From the NCBI GenBank assembly GCA_035720425.1, contig DASTOB010000159.1, positions 1 through 46,710 on the forward strand: a DNA stretch of 46,710 bases, read 5' to 3'. The notes below the pieces were generated by a model that was not told the DNA's origin, did not search any database, and saw nothing but the letters and a program-made list of their open reading frames with translations. Positions 40,992-46,710 of this stretch are shown here, piece by piece (positions within the stretch are counted from its first letter, which is position 1; each line of letters opens with the position of its first letter). Made by a program: the position numbers and the translations under genes. Source of the stretch: DASTOB01 sp035720425 (lineage in GTDB: Bacteria; Chloroflexota; Limnocylindria; Limnocylindrales; CSP1-4).

Positions 40992-41900
40992 GTGACGACC
41001 GTCGCCGATCTCCTGCGAACCGGGATCGACCGCCTCCGGGCGAGCGGGTCGGAGACGCCGCGTCTCGACGCAGAGCTGCTGCTCGGCCATGCCATCGGGG
41101 CGGATCGGACGGTCGTCCTTGCCCACCCGGAGGCCCCCGTGTCCGACGACGGAGCCGCGCGCTTCGACGCGGACCTCGCCCGACGCGAGCGCGGCGAACC
41201 GGTGGCCTACATCCGTGGCTTCAAGGAGTTCTACGGGCTGGCCTTCTCGACCGATCCGCGGGCGCTCATTCCACGCCCGGAGACGGAGCGCCTCGTCGAG
41301 CTCGCGGAACACGACGTCGTCCGCAGGCTCGTCGCCGCGCCCCGTCCACCCGGGGCGCGGCCGATTCGGATCGCCGACGTCGGCGCCGGCTGCGGCACGA
41401 TCGCGGTCGCCCTGGCGGTGGCGCTCCGTCGCCGCCGGATCGTCGACGAGATCGAGATCCTCGGCACCGACGAGTCGACGGACGCCCTCGACCTCGCCCG
41501 CGAGAACGCGGTGGGCCACTCGGTGGGAGACCGGGCCCGCTTCATCGAGGCGGACCTGCTTCCGCCCGTGGTCGTGGAGCCGTTCGACCTCGTCCTCGCC
41601 AACCTGCCGTACGTCCGGAGCGATGCGCTGCCCACGCTGCCGATCGCCGCCTCGTTCGAACCGGCACGCGCGCTCGACGGCGGTCCGGATGGACTGGCCG
41701 TGATCCGACGCCTGCTCGAGCGCCTCCCGAAGGCGCTCGCTCCCGATGGCATCGCCCTGCTCGAGATCGGCGCCGACCAGGCGGACGGCATCGCGGCGGC
41801 GGTCTCGTCGGCCCTGCCGGGGTGGCGGGTGACGATCGAGCCGGATCTCGCCGGCGCTCCGCGCGTCGCCCGGATCGAGCGCCCCGAGGCGGCTTCGTGA
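40992..41900 (+). CDS. prmC: Release factor glutamine methyltransferase PrmC (HemK)
   Basis: A 302-residue SAM-dependent methyltransferase that methylates the GGQ glutamine of RF1 and RF2. The N-terminal helical domain is followed by the linker motif YGLAF, LIPRPETE (92-99), the SAM loop DVGAGCGTIAVALA (129-142), and the active-site tetrapeptide NLPY at 204-207. Most PrmC have NPPY; the second residue is Leu here. The start GTG 40992 lies 11 nt after the debranching gene. Its stop overlaps the HAD GTG. Confidence 0.94.
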   Translation: MTTVADLLRTGIDRLRASGSETPRLDAELLLGHAIGADRTVVLAHPEAPVSDDGAARFDADLARRERGEPVAYIRGFKEFYGLAFSTDPRALIPRPETERLVELAEHDVVRRLVAAPRPPGARPIRIADVGAGCGTIAVALAVALRRRRIVDEIEILGTDESTDALDLARENAVGHSVGDRARFIEADLLPPVVVEPFDLVLANLPYVRSDALPTLPIAASFEPARALDGGPDGLAVIRRLLERLPKALAPDGIALLEIGADQADGIAAAVSSALPGWRVTIEPDLAGAPRVARIERPEAAS

Positions 41901-42790
41901 ACAACCACTCGGCCCCGGTGCCCGCATTCCCGATCCGGCTCGTCGCGCTCGACATCGACGGCACGCTCGTCGGCGAGGACCTCGTCGTGGGGGAGCGAAC
42001 GCGGGCGGCGATTGCCGCGGCGACCGCGAGCGGCGTGGCCGTCTCGCTCGTGACCGGGCGGATGGCGTCGAGCGCCGTTCGGTTCGCGCGCGCCCTCGAC
42101 CTCCGCGGGCCGCTCATCGCCTACCAGGGAGGCCTCGCCCGGCTCATGCCGGCGCCGGGATCGCACCGACTCGGTCGCCTGCTCTGGCACCGGCCAGTGC
42201 CGGCCGTCGTCGCGCGCGAGGCGATCGTGTGGTCGCGCGAACGCGGGCTCGATCCCCACGTCAACCACCTCGAGCGGTTCATCCTCCGCGCGGACGATCC
42301 CCGCGCAGACGACTACTCGACGTTCATGGGCGCCCAGGCGGAGCTCGTCCCGGACCTGCTCGCGGCGATCGTCCACCCGGTGACGAAGGTGCTCGCGGTC
42401 GGCGACGAGCATCGGCCGCTCGAGGTCCTCGCCGAGGCACGGACCCGATTCGCCGGCCGCGCGGACGTGACGATCAGCCACCCGCGTTTCCTCGAGTTCG
42501 TCGCGCCGGGGGTGTCGAAGGGCGACGCCGTCCGGCGGCTCGCACGGCGACTCGGCGTGCCCCTCGCAAACACGCTCGCCGTCGGTGACCAGTACAACGA
42601 CCTCGAGATGCTGTCCGTCGTCGGCCACGGGGTGGCGATGCCGTCTGCCCCAGCGGCGGTCGTCGCGGCCGCCCGCTACGTCGCGCCGCCGGTCGGCGAC
42701 GAGGGTGTCGCGACCGTGCTCGAGGCCCTCGTCCTCGCGTCACCGAGGACGGCGGCGTCCAACGCGCGCCGGCTCGCCCGCACCGGATGA
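41897..42790 (+). CDS. Cof-type HAD-superfamily phosphatase
   Basis: A 297-residue HAD hydrolase with a C2 cap. Motif I LDIDGTL (nucleophile D19 and D21), motif II SLVTGR, lysine motif GVSKGDAVRRL, and motif III/IV GDQYNDLEML. Cof-like members dephosphorylate sugar phosphates, flavin precursors or related compounds; substrate unknown. GTG 41897 overlaps the prmC stop. Its TGA overlaps the first start of a four-step minicistron ladder leading to tsaC. Confidence 0.9.
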   Translation: MNNHSAPVPAFPIRLVALDIDGTLVGEDLVVGERTRAAIAAATASGVAVSLVTGRMASSAVRFARALDLRGPLIAYQGGLARLMPAPGSHRLGRLLWHRPVPAVVAREAIVWSRERGLDPHVNHLERFILRADDPRADDYSTFMGAQAELVPDLLAAIVHPVTKVLAVGDEHRPLEVLAEARTRFAGRADVTISHPRFLEFVAPGVSKGDAVRRLARRLGVPLANTLAVGDQYNDLEMLSVVGHGVAMPSAPAAVVAAARYVAPPVGDEGVATVLEALVLASPRTAASNARRLARTG

Positions 42791-42871
42791 CCGAGCGGAA
42801 TCGATGACCGAGCGGAATCGATGACCGAGCGGATCCAGTGACCGCGCGTTTCCGATGACCGCGCGGATCGT
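42787..42871 (+). repeat. Five 17-bp start-codon repeats between the HAD gene and tsaC
   Basis: Units begin at 42787, 42804, 42821, 42838 and 42855. Units 1 and 2 are identical (ATGACCGAGCGGAATCG), unit 3 ends GGATCCA, and unit 4 begins GTG and reads GTGACCGCGCGTTTCCG. Units 1-4 encode MTERNR, MTERNR, MTERIQ and MTARFR, each stopping at a TGA that overlaps the next start (ATGA or GTGA). Unit 1 overlaps the HAD TGA (42788-42790). Unit 5 is the tsaC start (MTARIV). Confidence 0.95.
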
Positions 42872-43511
42872 CCCGGACGACGACGCCGGGCGCGCCGAGG
42901 CGGTCGCCGTGCTGCGAAGCGGCGGCGTCGTCGCCCTCCCGACCGACACGGTCTACGGGATCGCGGTCGACCTCGCCACGCCGGGTGGCGTGGAGCGCCT
43001 GTTCGCGGCCAAGCGCCGCCCTCCGGACAAGGGGATCATGCTCCTCCTCTCCGATGCCTCTCAGGCCGACGAGGTCGGCGTCGTCGGCGTCGCGGCTCGG
43101 GCGCTCGCGACGGCGTTCTGGCCCGGCGGCCTGACCCTCGTCGTGCCGCGGCGACCAGACGTCGAGTTGCCGGCGGCCTTGACGGCGGGGACGCCGACGG
43201 TCGGCCTGCGGCTGCCGGACCACGCCGCCCCGCGCGCGCTCGCCGCCGCCGTCGGCCCGATTCCGACCACCTCGGCCAACCGATCCGGCCAGCCGGAGGG
43301 CCGGGACGCGGTCGACATCGTCGACCAGATCGGCGACGCGATCGACCTCGTCCTCGACGGCGGTGCGGCCCACGGTGGCCCGGCATCGACCGTGGTCGAC
43401 TGCACCGGCGACCGCCCGCGGATCCTGCGCGCCGGCGCGGTCGCCCCGGACGCGGTGGCGGCCGTGCTCGGTGCGGCCGGCGTGTCGCTTGATCCCGGCG
43501 ATCGGGGCTGA
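42855..43511 (+). CDS. tsaC: Threonylcarbamoyl-AMP synthase (TsaC/Sua5-YrdC)
   Basis: A 218-residue YrdC-domain enzyme that makes threonylcarbamoyl-adenylate from Thr, bicarbonate and ATP for the t6A37 modification of ANN-reading tRNAs. Visible: GGVVALPTDTVYGI, the KRRPPDKG basic loop (53-60), FWPGGLTLVV, and PTTSANRSG (136-144). It lacks the C-terminal Sua5 domain, so it is the TsaC size class. The start ATG 42855 is the fifth unit of the 17-bp repeat; starts in units 1-4 are out of frame or lead to stops. Confidence 0.95.
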   Translation: MTARIVPDDDAGRAEAVAVLRSGGVVALPTDTVYGIAVDLATPGGVERLFAAKRRPPDKGIMLLLSDASQADEVGVVGVAARALATAFWPGGLTLVVPRRPDVELPAALTAGTPTVGLRLPDHAAPRALAAAVGPIPTTSANRSGQPEGRDAVDIVDQIGDAIDLVLDGGAAHGGPASTVVDCTGDRPRILRAGAVAPDAVAAVLGAAGVSLDPGDRG

Positions 43512-43515
43512 GGCG

Positions 43516-43533
43516 CGGTGGACCGCCCCACCG
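43516..43533 (+). terminator. Hairpin after tsaC
   Basis: CGGTGG (43516-43521), a 6-nt loop and CCACCG (43528-43533) lie 5 nt after the tsaC stop. No U-tract follows, so this is only a weak terminator candidate. The 101-nt gap to glyA otherwise shows no clear riboswitch. Confidence 0.3.
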
Positions 43534-43612
43534 GGTCGTCGTGTGTGGGACGATGCCGCCGGTTGGATCGCAGCCAGACGGCACCGTCAGCACCGGGCCG
43601 GGAAGGAGTCGA

Positions 43613-44941
43613 ATGAGCGTCGTGCCCGCTCCAGCGCTCGGCTGGGCCCCCATCTCCGAGGTCGACCCGGAGCTGTGGGAGGCGATGCTCGGCGAGCGTC
43701 GCCGCCAGCACGACAAGATCGAGCTCATCGCGAGCGAGAACTACACGTTCGGCGCGGTCATGGAGGCGCAGGGCAGCTGGCTCACGAACAAGTACGCCGA
43801 GGGCCTGCCCGGCAAGCGCTACTACGGCGGCTGCGAGTTCGTCGACGTGGCGGAGACGCTCGCCCAGGAGCGGGCGCTCGCGCTCTTCCCGGGCTCTGAG
43901 CACGTCAACGTCCAGCCGCACTCCGGGGCCCAGGCGAACATGGCCGCCTACTTCAGCGTCCTCGAGCCGGGCGACCGGGTCATGGGCATGCGCCTCGACC
44001 AGGGTGGCCACCTGACCCACGGCATGAAGCTCAACTTCTCCGGGCGCCTGTACGAGATCCACGCCTACGGCGTCCGCGAGGACACGGAGCGGATCGACTA
44101 CGACGCGCTCGAGGCGCAGGCGCGCGAGGTCAGGCCCAAGCTCATCGTCGCCGGGGCGTCCGCCTATCCGCGCATCTTCGACTTCGAGCGGATGGCCGCG
44201 ATCGCCCACGGTGTCGGCGCCCTGCTGTTCGTCGACATGGCGCACATCGCCGGGCTCGTCGCCGCCGGCGTCCACCCCAGCCCGTTCCCGCACGCCGACA
44301 TCGTCACGACGACGACCCACAAGACGCTCCGCGGGCCGCGTGGCGGGCTCATCTTCAGCCGCCGCGAGCTGCCCGACGGGATCGACCCGGCCGCGTTCCC
44401 GAACGTGAAGACGACCCTCGCGGCGACGATCGACAAGACGGTCTTTCCGGGCGTCCAGGGCGGGCCGCTCATGCAGGTCATCGCCGGCAAGGCGGTCGCG
44501 TTCCGGCTGGCTGCGACGGACGACTTCCGGCGCGACCAGCGGCGCACGGTCGAGAACGCGGCGATCGTCGCCGAGGAGCTCGCGGCGCGGGGAGCACGGG
44601 TCGTGTCCGGCGGGACCGACAACCACCTCATGCTCGTCGACGTGACGCCGCTCGGGGTGACCGGCAAGGAGGCTGAGCACCTGCTCGACGAGATCGGGAT
44701 CACGGTCAACAAGAACGCGATCCCGTTCGATCGCAATCCACCGAACACGGCATCCGGGATCCGGGTCGGTACGCCGGCGGCGACGACGCGGGGCATGGGT
44801 CCCGACGAGATGCGCGCGATCGGCCGGCTCATCGTCGAGGCGATCGGTTCGCGGGACGACGAGGCGGCGCTGCGCCGGCTGGCAGCGGAGGCGCGCGCGA
44901 TCGCCGACCGCTTCCCGGTGCCCGGCCTGAGCCGTGACTGA
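43613..44941 (+). CDS. glyA: Serine hydroxymethyltransferase
   Basis: A 442-residue PLP enzyme interconverting serine plus THF with glycine plus methylene-THF. The PLP lysine is K237 in TTTTHKTLRGPRGG. Also present: LIASENYTF, NKYAEGLPGKRYYGGCEFVD, QPHSGAQANMAAYF and DMAHIAGL. Length is a little over the usual 415-430. ATG 43613 has a strong GGAAGGAG Shine-Dalgarno 5 nt upstream, a marked contrast to the coupled genes before it, so it is probably initiated independently. Confidence 0.98.
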   Translation: MSVVPAPALGWAPISEVDPELWEAMLGERRRQHDKIELIASENYTFGAVMEAQGSWLTNKYAEGLPGKRYYGGCEFVDVAETLAQERALALFPGSEHVNVQPHSGAQANMAAYFSVLEPGDRVMGMRLDQGGHLTHGMKLNFSGRLYEIHAYGVREDTERIDYDALEAQAREVRPKLIVAGASAYPRIFDFERMAAIAHGVGALLFVDMAHIAGLVAAGVHPSPFPHADIVTTTTHKTLRGPRGGLIFSRRELPDGIDPAAFPNVKTTLAATIDKTVFPGVQGGPLMQVIAGKAVAFRLAATDDFRRDQRRTVENAAIVAEELAARGARVVSGGTDNHLMLVDVTPLGVTGKEAEHLLDEIGITVNKNAIPFDRNPPNTASGIRVGTPAATTRGMGPDEMRAIGRLIVEAIGSRDDEAALRRLAAEARAIADRFPVPGLSRD

Positions 44942-44971
44942 ACCGCCCCGGGTGCATCGGCCGCCCCCATC

Positions 44972-46090
44972 GTGAGGTTCATCGCCGACGTCGGGTCGTA
45001 CCTGCCCATCGTCGTCGTCGCGTTCCTCGTCGCGGGTGCCGTGGCCCTCGTCGTCACCCCGTTCATCCGCGGCCGGGCGATCCGTCACGGGCTCCTCGAT
45101 CGGCCCAACCAGCGCCGGGTCAACACGCGGCCCGTGCCACGCGCCGGCGGGCTCGCCGTCGTCGCCGGGTTCGTGACCGTCGGGGCCGGGCTGGCGATCC
45201 TCGATCCCGACGGCGCGGTCGTGCCGCGCCCCCTGTTCCTCGAGTTCAACGAGCTCGTCGCGCTGCTCGTCGGCGGCCTGCTCGCCGGCCTGATCGGCGG
45301 GCTCGACGACTGGTTCGACCTGCGGGCCCGCTGGCAGCTCGCCGGCCAGGTGGGGCTGGCCGGATTTGCCGTCGTGCTCGGGATCGCGGTAGGGGCGATC
45401 AACAACCCGTTCGGCGCCGGCACGATTGCCTTCGAGGGGCCGTTCGCCGCCGGCTTCACCGTGGTCTGGATCGTCGGCATGATCAACTCGATCAACTTCA
45501 TCGACGGGCTCGACGGGCTATCGTCCGGGATCGCCCTCATCGCCGCGGTGACGCTCGGGGTGATCAGCCTGACCACGCAGATCGCCCAGCCGTTCATCGC
45601 CGTGCTGTGCTTCGCGCTCGCCGGCTCGCTGCTGGGATTCCTGCGCTGGAACTTCCACCCGGCGGCGATCTTCGCCGGCACGAGCGGGGTCATGTTCGTG
45701 GGCTACACGCTCGCCGTCCTGTCGATCCTCGGCTCGGCCAAGGTCGCGGTCGCGCTACTCGTCCTCGCGGTCCCGATCATCGACACGTTCTGGATCATCG
45801 TCCGCCGGCTGGGCTCCGGTCGGTCGCCGTTCACGCCGGACCGCGGGCACATCCACCATCGGCTGCTCGACCTCGGCCTGTCGCACCGCCAGACGGTCCT
45901 GCTCATCTATGCGATCTGCACCGGTCTCGGCGTCCTGTCGCTCGTGCTGTCCGGGGCGAACCAGGTCTACGCGTTCCTCGGCGTCCTCGTGGGCTTCGGC
46001 CTCGTGCTCCTGTTCCTGACCCGCGGCGAGGCGGAGGACGCCCTCGAGGCCGAGTCGTACGACGAGTCGGGGGCGTCGACCCGCCCGTAG
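44972..46090 (+). CDS. Undecaprenyl-phosphate glycosyl-1-phosphate transferase (WecA/TagO/MraY family)
   Basis: A 372-residue polytopic protein (about 10 membrane segments). Motifs: Mg2+-site GLDDWFDL (110-117), NSINFIDGLDGLSSG (172-186), and the carbohydrate-recognition HIHHR (293-297), the WecA/TagO signature. It moves a GlcNAc- or MurNAc-type phosphosugar from UDP to undecaprenyl phosphate, starting wall polymer or polysaccharide synthesis. HIHHR favours WecA/TagO over MraY. GTG 44972 begins directly before the first membrane helix. It follows glyA by 30 nt. Confidence 0.93.
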   Translation: MRFIADVGSYLPIVVVAFLVAGAVALVVTPFIRGRAIRHGLLDRPNQRRVNTRPVPRAGGLAVVAGFVTVGAGLAILDPDGAVVPRPLFLEFNELVALLVGGLLAGLIGGLDDWFDLRARWQLAGQVGLAGFAVVLGIAVGAINNPFGAGTIAFEGPFAAGFTVVWIVGMINSINFIDGLDGLSSGIALIAAVTLGVISLTTQIAQPFIAVLCFALAGSLLGFLRWNFHPAAIFAGTSGVMFVGYTLAVLSILGSAKVAVALLVLAVPIIDTFWIIVRRLGSGRSPFTPDRGHIHHRLLDLGLSHRQTVLLIYAICTGLGVLSLVLSGANQVYAFLGVLVGFGLVLLFLTRGEAEDALEAESYDESGASTRP

Positions 46091-46182
46091 CGGTGCACCG
46101 GCGCATCACGACCGGACGACCGAACGCGGAGCGGGCCGGTGCGCTGCGGTTGGGGCCGGTGGGCCCCGGTGTGAGCCGGTGC

Positions 46183-46188
46183 TAGCAT
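46183..46188 (+). promoter_or_regulatory. Possible -10 element after the transferase gene
   Basis: TAGCAT in the 171-nt gap before the last gene. No -35 of quality is seen at 16-18 nt. It would start transcription near 46195. Confidence 0.25.
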
Positions 46189-46261
46189 CGGGCGGCACCG
46201 CGACCGACCCCGAGGTCGGGGGCAATCGGGGACCGTAGCCCTGGAGACGCTGCTCGTCGCC

Positions 46262-46710
46262 GTGCCGGCCACGCTCGTCGTGGTCGGCCTGGCGCTCTAT
46301 TTCCTGCGCCGCCGACGTCCGGTGGCCGCCCTGTGGGGGGTCGTCGATCGGTCGATCGGCATGTGGATCGTTCGCCGCCTCACCGGTCGGCCCGATCCCG
46401 TCGCGGCGCGTCCCCGTTCGGACGGCGAGGCGCCGCCCGAGACCCTTCCCGCGGCCGACGAGATCGCCTACCGGATCGGTGTTCCGGGCGCGGTCGCGCC
46501 GAGCCGTCCCGATCGCCTCGTCGTGAGCGCGGACGCCCAGGACGGCGGTCCGCGCGCCGGTGGTGCCCGCCGGGTCCTGTGGCGCGACTCGGCCGTCGCG
46601 CTCGTGGCGGTGAGTGCCGTGGTTCTCGTCGCGGTGGTCGTCCTGCCCAGGCTGCCGCAGGGCGCCGTTCTCACCGCGACCGACGATGGACGCTTTCCGG
46701 CCCAGGTGAC
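46262..46710 (+). CDS. Membrane protein, truncated by the window end
   Basis: An open frame from GTG 46262 (alternatively a non-standard CTG at 46241) runs to the last base, giving 149 visible residues. An N-terminal hydrophobic segment (about 1-15) is followed by RRRRP, a hydrophilic region of about 90 residues, a second membrane segment (about 110-128), and the start of what looks like an exported domain. The topology suggests a cytoplasmic loop between two helices. No family is recognised. The frame's codon use resembles the neighbours. Confidence 0.55.
   Translation, partial: MPATLVVVGLALYFLRRRRPVAALWGVVDRSIGMWIVRRLTGRPDPVAARPRSDGEAPPETLPAADEIAYRIGVPGAVAPSRPDRLVVSADAQDGGPRAGGARRVLWRDSAVALVAVSAVVLVAVVVLPRLPQGAVLTATDDGRFPAQV

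Noticed and set aside
42787..42854. Minicistrons 1-4 as in-frame alternative starts of TsaC
   Set aside because: Each start is followed by a TGA after six codons, so none can yield an extended TsaC without frameshifting.
43512..43612. Possible riboswitch (ZTP, THF or SAH class) upstream of glyA
   Set aside because: A GGGTCGT and a late ACCGGGCC look superficially like ZTP elements, but the conserved core between them is absent. A covariance-model search would be decisive.

Overview
The window is about 46.7 kb of very GC-rich, gene-dense bacterial chromosome with many GTG starts and 4-nt ATGA/GTGA gene overlaps. Gene content fits a monoderm-like, non-actinobacterial lineage: parABS next to gyrB and gyrA, rplU-rpmA-rpmE-DUF1385-prfA-prmC-tsaC-glyA, an MraY/WecA-type transferase, and CWB2 cell-wall repeats. 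My best guess is Chloroflexota (Limnocylindria-like). This rests on gene order and protein character, not on a database search. No rRNA, tRNA, insertion sequence, prophage or CRISPR array was seen.

Layout. 1-1801 (+): the end of a urease beta subunit and a divergent urease alpha-like protein that lacks the usual flap cysteine. 1843-25689 (-): a nearly unbroken minus-strand block. In transcription order it holds an acetyltransferase; the overlapping parA-parB-gyrB-thioesterase-AlkD-like-gyrA-prs-small membrane protein chain; a PQQ-type sugar dehydrogenase fused to three CWB2 repeats; secA; a YdcF-like protein; a Cys-rich 74-aa protein overlapping prfB (with the classical +1 frameshift site); a GNAT protein; ftsE-ftsX-ctpA; smpB behind a structured leader; and a proline racemase-family enzyme. 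A near-perfect parS lies at 25075-25090. 26000-32695 (+): the mreD-PBP2-rodA cell-elongation cluster (no mreB or mreC here), then a CBS protein, an ArsB/NhaD-type permease and a CPA2 antiporter. 32692-33951 (-): an AI-2E/PerM family protein. 33972-46710 (+): a DUF2344 protein, ribosomal proteins L21 (with a long extension), L27 and L31, DUF1385, RF1, a glycogen-debranching-type enzyme, PrmC, a HAD phosphatase, TsaC, GlyA, a glycosyl-1-phosphate transferase and a truncated membrane protein. The strand switch near 25.7-26 kb beside parS suggests an origin-proximal region, but no dnaA or DnaA boxes are visible.

The most unusual signal is at gene junctions. Between the HAD gene and tsaC, five tandem 17-bp units each carry a start codon. 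The first four encode 6-codon minicistrons whose TGA overlaps the next start (ATGA/GTGA), and the fifth start is that of tsaC. The same architecture occurs independently between prfB and the GNAT gene with 8-bp units. Both periods equal 2 modulo 3, the only phase that makes each stop overlap the next start. I read these as termination-reinitiation ladders that could set downstream translation by repeat number. Two further 14-codon minicistrons bridge PBP2-rodA and rodA-CBS. A second candidate regulatory system precedes smpB: its own promoter, a 15-codon ORF with a very long Shine-Dalgarno that a 12-bp hairpin sequesters, then a second strong hairpin.
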